Shown: in pieces, positions 5,957 to 7,871 of the stretch
How positions within the stretch are numbered: position 1 is the stretch's first letter
How the letters are laid out: every line of letters begins with the position of its first letter
From: Bacillota bacterium
Lineage (GTDB): Bacteria; Bacillota; Sulfobacillia; JAJZIM01; JAJZBP01
Assembly: GCA_021798855.1 (NCBI GenBank)
Contig: JAJZBP010000094.1
Location: forward strand, 1 to 7,871
Reading direction: 5' to 3'
Length of the DNA: 7,871 bases
Notes under the pieces: model-generated
What the model was told of the DNA's origin: nothing
Database searches by the model: none
Seen by the model: the letters and a program-made list of their open reading frames with translations, nothing else
Translations under genes and position numbers: made by a program

Positions 5957-6542
5957 CCGTTTGCATGCCGGCGAGAAATAGATCAACCAAGGTTAGGACC
6001 ATTTCTTCCCGGTCTTGGTAGGGGAGAGGGACCCCCAGCGGTTCCAGGAACACCAGGGCGGTGAAGAAGGGGGCCACGAAAGCGTGGGCTGCGGCCGCCG
6101 GGTCCAGCGGACGCAGGTACCCGTCCTTTTGTTCCCTGACCAGCGCGGCGGCGATGATTGCCAAAATTCCCTGCGGCAGCGGGCCGAGGGAGGCGTGGAC
6201 CGCGGGGACGGCTGAACTTTCCCGCAGGATGATCGTGATGGTTGAGCGGTTTTCCTCCAACACCAAGACCAGGTGGCGGGCCAGGGCGAGGAGCCTTTCC
6301 CGGACGGGTGCGTCCGGTCCGGGCAATTCCGGCGCTATCCGCCCAGCGATCCGCTTGAGATGTTGGTGGAGGACCTCCCGGAAAAGGTTTTCCTTGTTGC
6401 CGAAATGGCGGAACAAAGTCACCTCATTGACCCCGGCCTTAACGGCGATGGTCTTGGTGCGGGCGGCCAGGTACCCCCTGACGCGGAATTCCTCCAAGGC
6501 GGCCTCCAGGAGGCGCTGCCGGGCTGGCCGTTTGACGTTCAT
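5934..6542 (-). CDS. TetR/AcrR-family transcriptional regulator
   Basis: The 202-residue protein is a one-domain DNA-binding repressor of the TetR family, probably a dimer that leaves its operator when it binds a ligand. The N-terminal helix-turn-helix is clear: RQRLLEAALEEFRVRGYLAA (8-27), then the recognition unit TKTIAVKAGVNEVTLFRHFG (29-48) and NKENLFREVL. Length and the alanine/leucine-rich C-terminal helices are normal for the family. ATG 6542 is chosen because MNVKRPARQRLL is a typical start and because it lies two bases after the stop of the upstream exporter gene. The frame could be extended 18 residues into that gene but those residues look spurious. No clear ribosome binding site precedes it, so it is probably made by translational coupling. 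Its position as last gene of an efflux operon suggests that it controls that operon, whose promoter is outside the window. The ligand is unknown. Confidence 0.92.
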   Translation of the reverse strand: MNVKRPARQRLLEAALEEFRVRGYLAARTKTIAVKAGVNEVTLFRHFGNKENLFREVLHQHLKRIAGRIAPELPGPDAPVRERLLALARHLVLVLEENRSTITIILRESSAVPAVHASLGPLPQGILAIIAAALVREQKDGYLRPLDPAAAAHAFVAPFFTALVFLEPLGVPLPYQDREEMVLTLVDLFLAGMQTEKPPAAN

Positions 6543-6544
6543 CG

Positions 6545-7871
6545 TCAGTTCAGACGCACGCTGACCTCGGCGGAAAGGCCGGGGAGGAGGCGGCAACCGG
6601 GAGGCAGGGCGATGGGCGTTATTTTAACGGGGATGGTTTGGGCCACCTTGGTGAAGGTGACGGTGGCGTTATTCAAGGGTTGGCCGCCGACGAAGGAGGC
6701 GGTGGCGGGGACCAGGGCGGTCACCAGGCCGGGGAAAGTGCCGCCGCACTCGTCCAGGTGGACGGTGGCTTTTTGACCCGGCTTGAGGCGGCTGGCCTGA
6801 TCTTCGGGAACGTTGGCCTGGATCCACAGTTGGCTGGGATCGACCAGGGTGACCACCGGCTGGCCCGGCATGACCAGGGTGCCGGCGGGGAGGTGGTCGA
6901 TCAGCAGGCCGGGTACCGGGGCAAAGAGGGGTACGGGCAGGTCCTGGCTCGAGGATGACGGTTGGAGGAGCAAGGCCACTTCCTGACCGGCTTGCACTTC
7001 CTGGCCGGTTTCCACTTTCAGGGCGGACAACGTGGAGAGGCGGGTGGGGCCGACCACCACCGGCTTTCCGGCGACGAAGGCGTTGTCGGTCTGGACGAAA
7101 TGGGCGGATTGGTACCACACCCAACCGCCGCCGAGGACAATGGCCACGACGAGAGCGGCGACCAGGACGATCTTGGGATTGGTTGAGCCGGTTTCCTGGG
7201 CGGCATCGCCGGGGAGGCTAAACCCGGCGAGAAGGAGAAATGCCGCCACCCACAGCACCAGGGGCGACAGGGGGATAATTTGGCTGACCAGGCTGTACCT
7301 AGCCAGGACCAGGGAGTTGAGTACCGGTATGGCGTAACGCAGGGGGACCAGGTAGCCAAGCGCGTTGGCCCAAGCCGGCAGTTGAACCAGGGGGATGACC
7401 ATGCCGGAAAGGAGGATTGAGGGCAGGATCACGGCGGGGATGTAGGAAACCACCTCTCCCTCGCTCCTGGCCCGACTGGAGAAAAGTACACCCATGGCCA
7501 AAGAGGCCACGCCCAGGAGCCAGAAGGTGACGAAGGCCCCCAGGGCCTGGAAAAGGTTCAGGGAAAGAGCGAAAAAGGCCATGCCTGCCAAGAGGGTCTC
7601 CAGGGAGATGAGTACGGCCAGCACCGAGTAAGCAATCGTGTAGCCGGCGACCACCTCCAACCGGCTGTAACCGGCCACGAAGGTCCGGGCCAGGGTTCCC
7701 TGCGCCCGTTCTCGGACCAGGGCCAGGAGGCAAAGGATGTAGGTGATGAATTGCACCAGGAAGGCCGAGGTGGGGAGAAGGTAGAGGCCGGTTAAAGAAC
7801 TCCCGCCGAAGGCGTCGAAGGCGACTTTTAAAAGGTAGATTTCCAGGACAGGCAGGACCAGGAACAAGAAG
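6545..7871 (-). CDS. ABC-2 permease fused to HlyD/EmrA-like membrane-fusion domain (5' end outside window)
   Basis: One uninterrupted frame, open at the window edge, encodes 441 visible residues (numbered here from the Leu codon at 7867). Residues 1 to about 215 are an ABC-2 exporter permease half: hydrophobic helices, the cytoplasmic motif RERAQGTLARTFVAGYSRLE, and paired helices around SYIPAVILPSILLSGMVIPL. After a short polar linker (about 7175-7225, GDAAQETGSTNPK) comes a new membrane helix (IVLVAALVVAIVLGGGWVWY) and an HlyD/EmrA-type adaptor: FVQTDNAFVAGK, a first lipoyl half with LKVETGQEVQAGQEVALL, a serine-rich turn (SSSSQD), a second lipoyl half with PVPGLLIDHLPAGTLVMPGQ, and beta-barrel pieces up to the stop at 6545-6547. 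Topology fits: the permease C-terminus is cytoplasmic, and the extra helix would place the adaptor outside. Such proteins pair with an ABC ATPase, probably encoded just beyond the window. tetR follows by two bases. A fusion caused by compensating indels cannot be excluded. Confidence 0.82.
   Translation of the reverse strand, partial: FLFLVLPVLEIYLLKVAFDAFGGSSLTGLYLLPTSAFLVQFITYILCLLALVRERAQGTLARTFVAGYSRLEVVAGYTIAYSVLAVLISLETLLAGMAFFALSLNLFQALGAFVTFWLLGVASLAMGVLFSSRARSEGEVVSYIPAVILPSILLSGMVIPLVQLPAWANALGYLVPLRYAIPVLNSLVLARYSLVSQIIPLSPLVLWVAAFLLLAGFSLPGDAAQETGSTNPKIVLVAALVVAIVLGGGWVWYQSAHFVQTDNAFVAGKPVVVGPTRLSTLSALKVETGQEVQAGQEVALLLQPSSSSQDLPVPLFAPVPGLLIDHLPAGTLVMPGQPVVTLVDPSQLWIQANVPEDQASRLKPGQKATVHLDECGGTFPGLVTALVPATASFVGGQPLNNATVTFTKVAQTIPVKITPIALPPGCRLLPGLSAEVSVRLN

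Overview
The window (7871 bases) is GC-rich and densely coded, with strong GGAGG-type ribosome binding sites, TTG starts, overlapping stop/start pairs and U-tailed hairpin terminators. Together these suggest a high-GC anaerobic Firmicute (a clostridial lineage of the Moorella/Desulfotomaculum kind). This is inferred from style and protein resemblance, not from a search.

Region 1 (1-2209, + strand) is a branched-chain amino acid block. It holds the last 105 residues of dihydroxy-acid dehydratase (ilvD) and a complete acetolactate synthase large subunit (ilvB, best start TTG at 440), closed by a textbook terminator. No small subunit (ilvN/ilvH) or ilvC follows. IlvB carries an apparent 24-residue extra segment whose DNA contains a perfect 8-bp inverted repeat.

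Region 2 (2210-2765) is an AT-richer scar with no intact gene. A strong ribosome binding site and a GTG start lead into about 29 residues that read like the N-terminus of a RecF/SMC-like AAA ATPase. The frame then breaks, and a second frame reads like the C-terminus of another protein, possibly the DUF4276/Toprim-like partner often found beside such ATPases. I interpret it as the deletion relic of a two-gene ATPase cassette.

Region 3 (2766-5956, + strand) is a tightly coupled three-gene operon: an M20D-type metallo-amidohydrolase, then divergent homologues of succinyl-CoA synthetase beta (sucC-like) and alpha (sucD-like). The 1-base and 4-base overlaps argue for one pathway: an amide or peptide is hydrolysed and a released carboxylic acid is interconverted with its CoA thioester at the expense or gain of ATP. 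The acyl substrate is unknown.

Region 4 (5923-7871, - strand) converges on region 3 through a shared bidirectional terminator that lies partly inside the last codons of a TetR-family regulator. Upstream of tetR by two bases is a large gene, cut by the window edge, that fuses the C-terminal part of an ABC-2 export permease to an HlyD/EmrA-like membrane-fusion (adaptor) domain lacking the usual long alpha-hairpin. TetR and exporter probably form an autoregulated efflux operon.

The observations most worth following are the permease-adaptor fusion, the M20-sucCD operon, the ATPase-cassette relic and the IlvB insertion.
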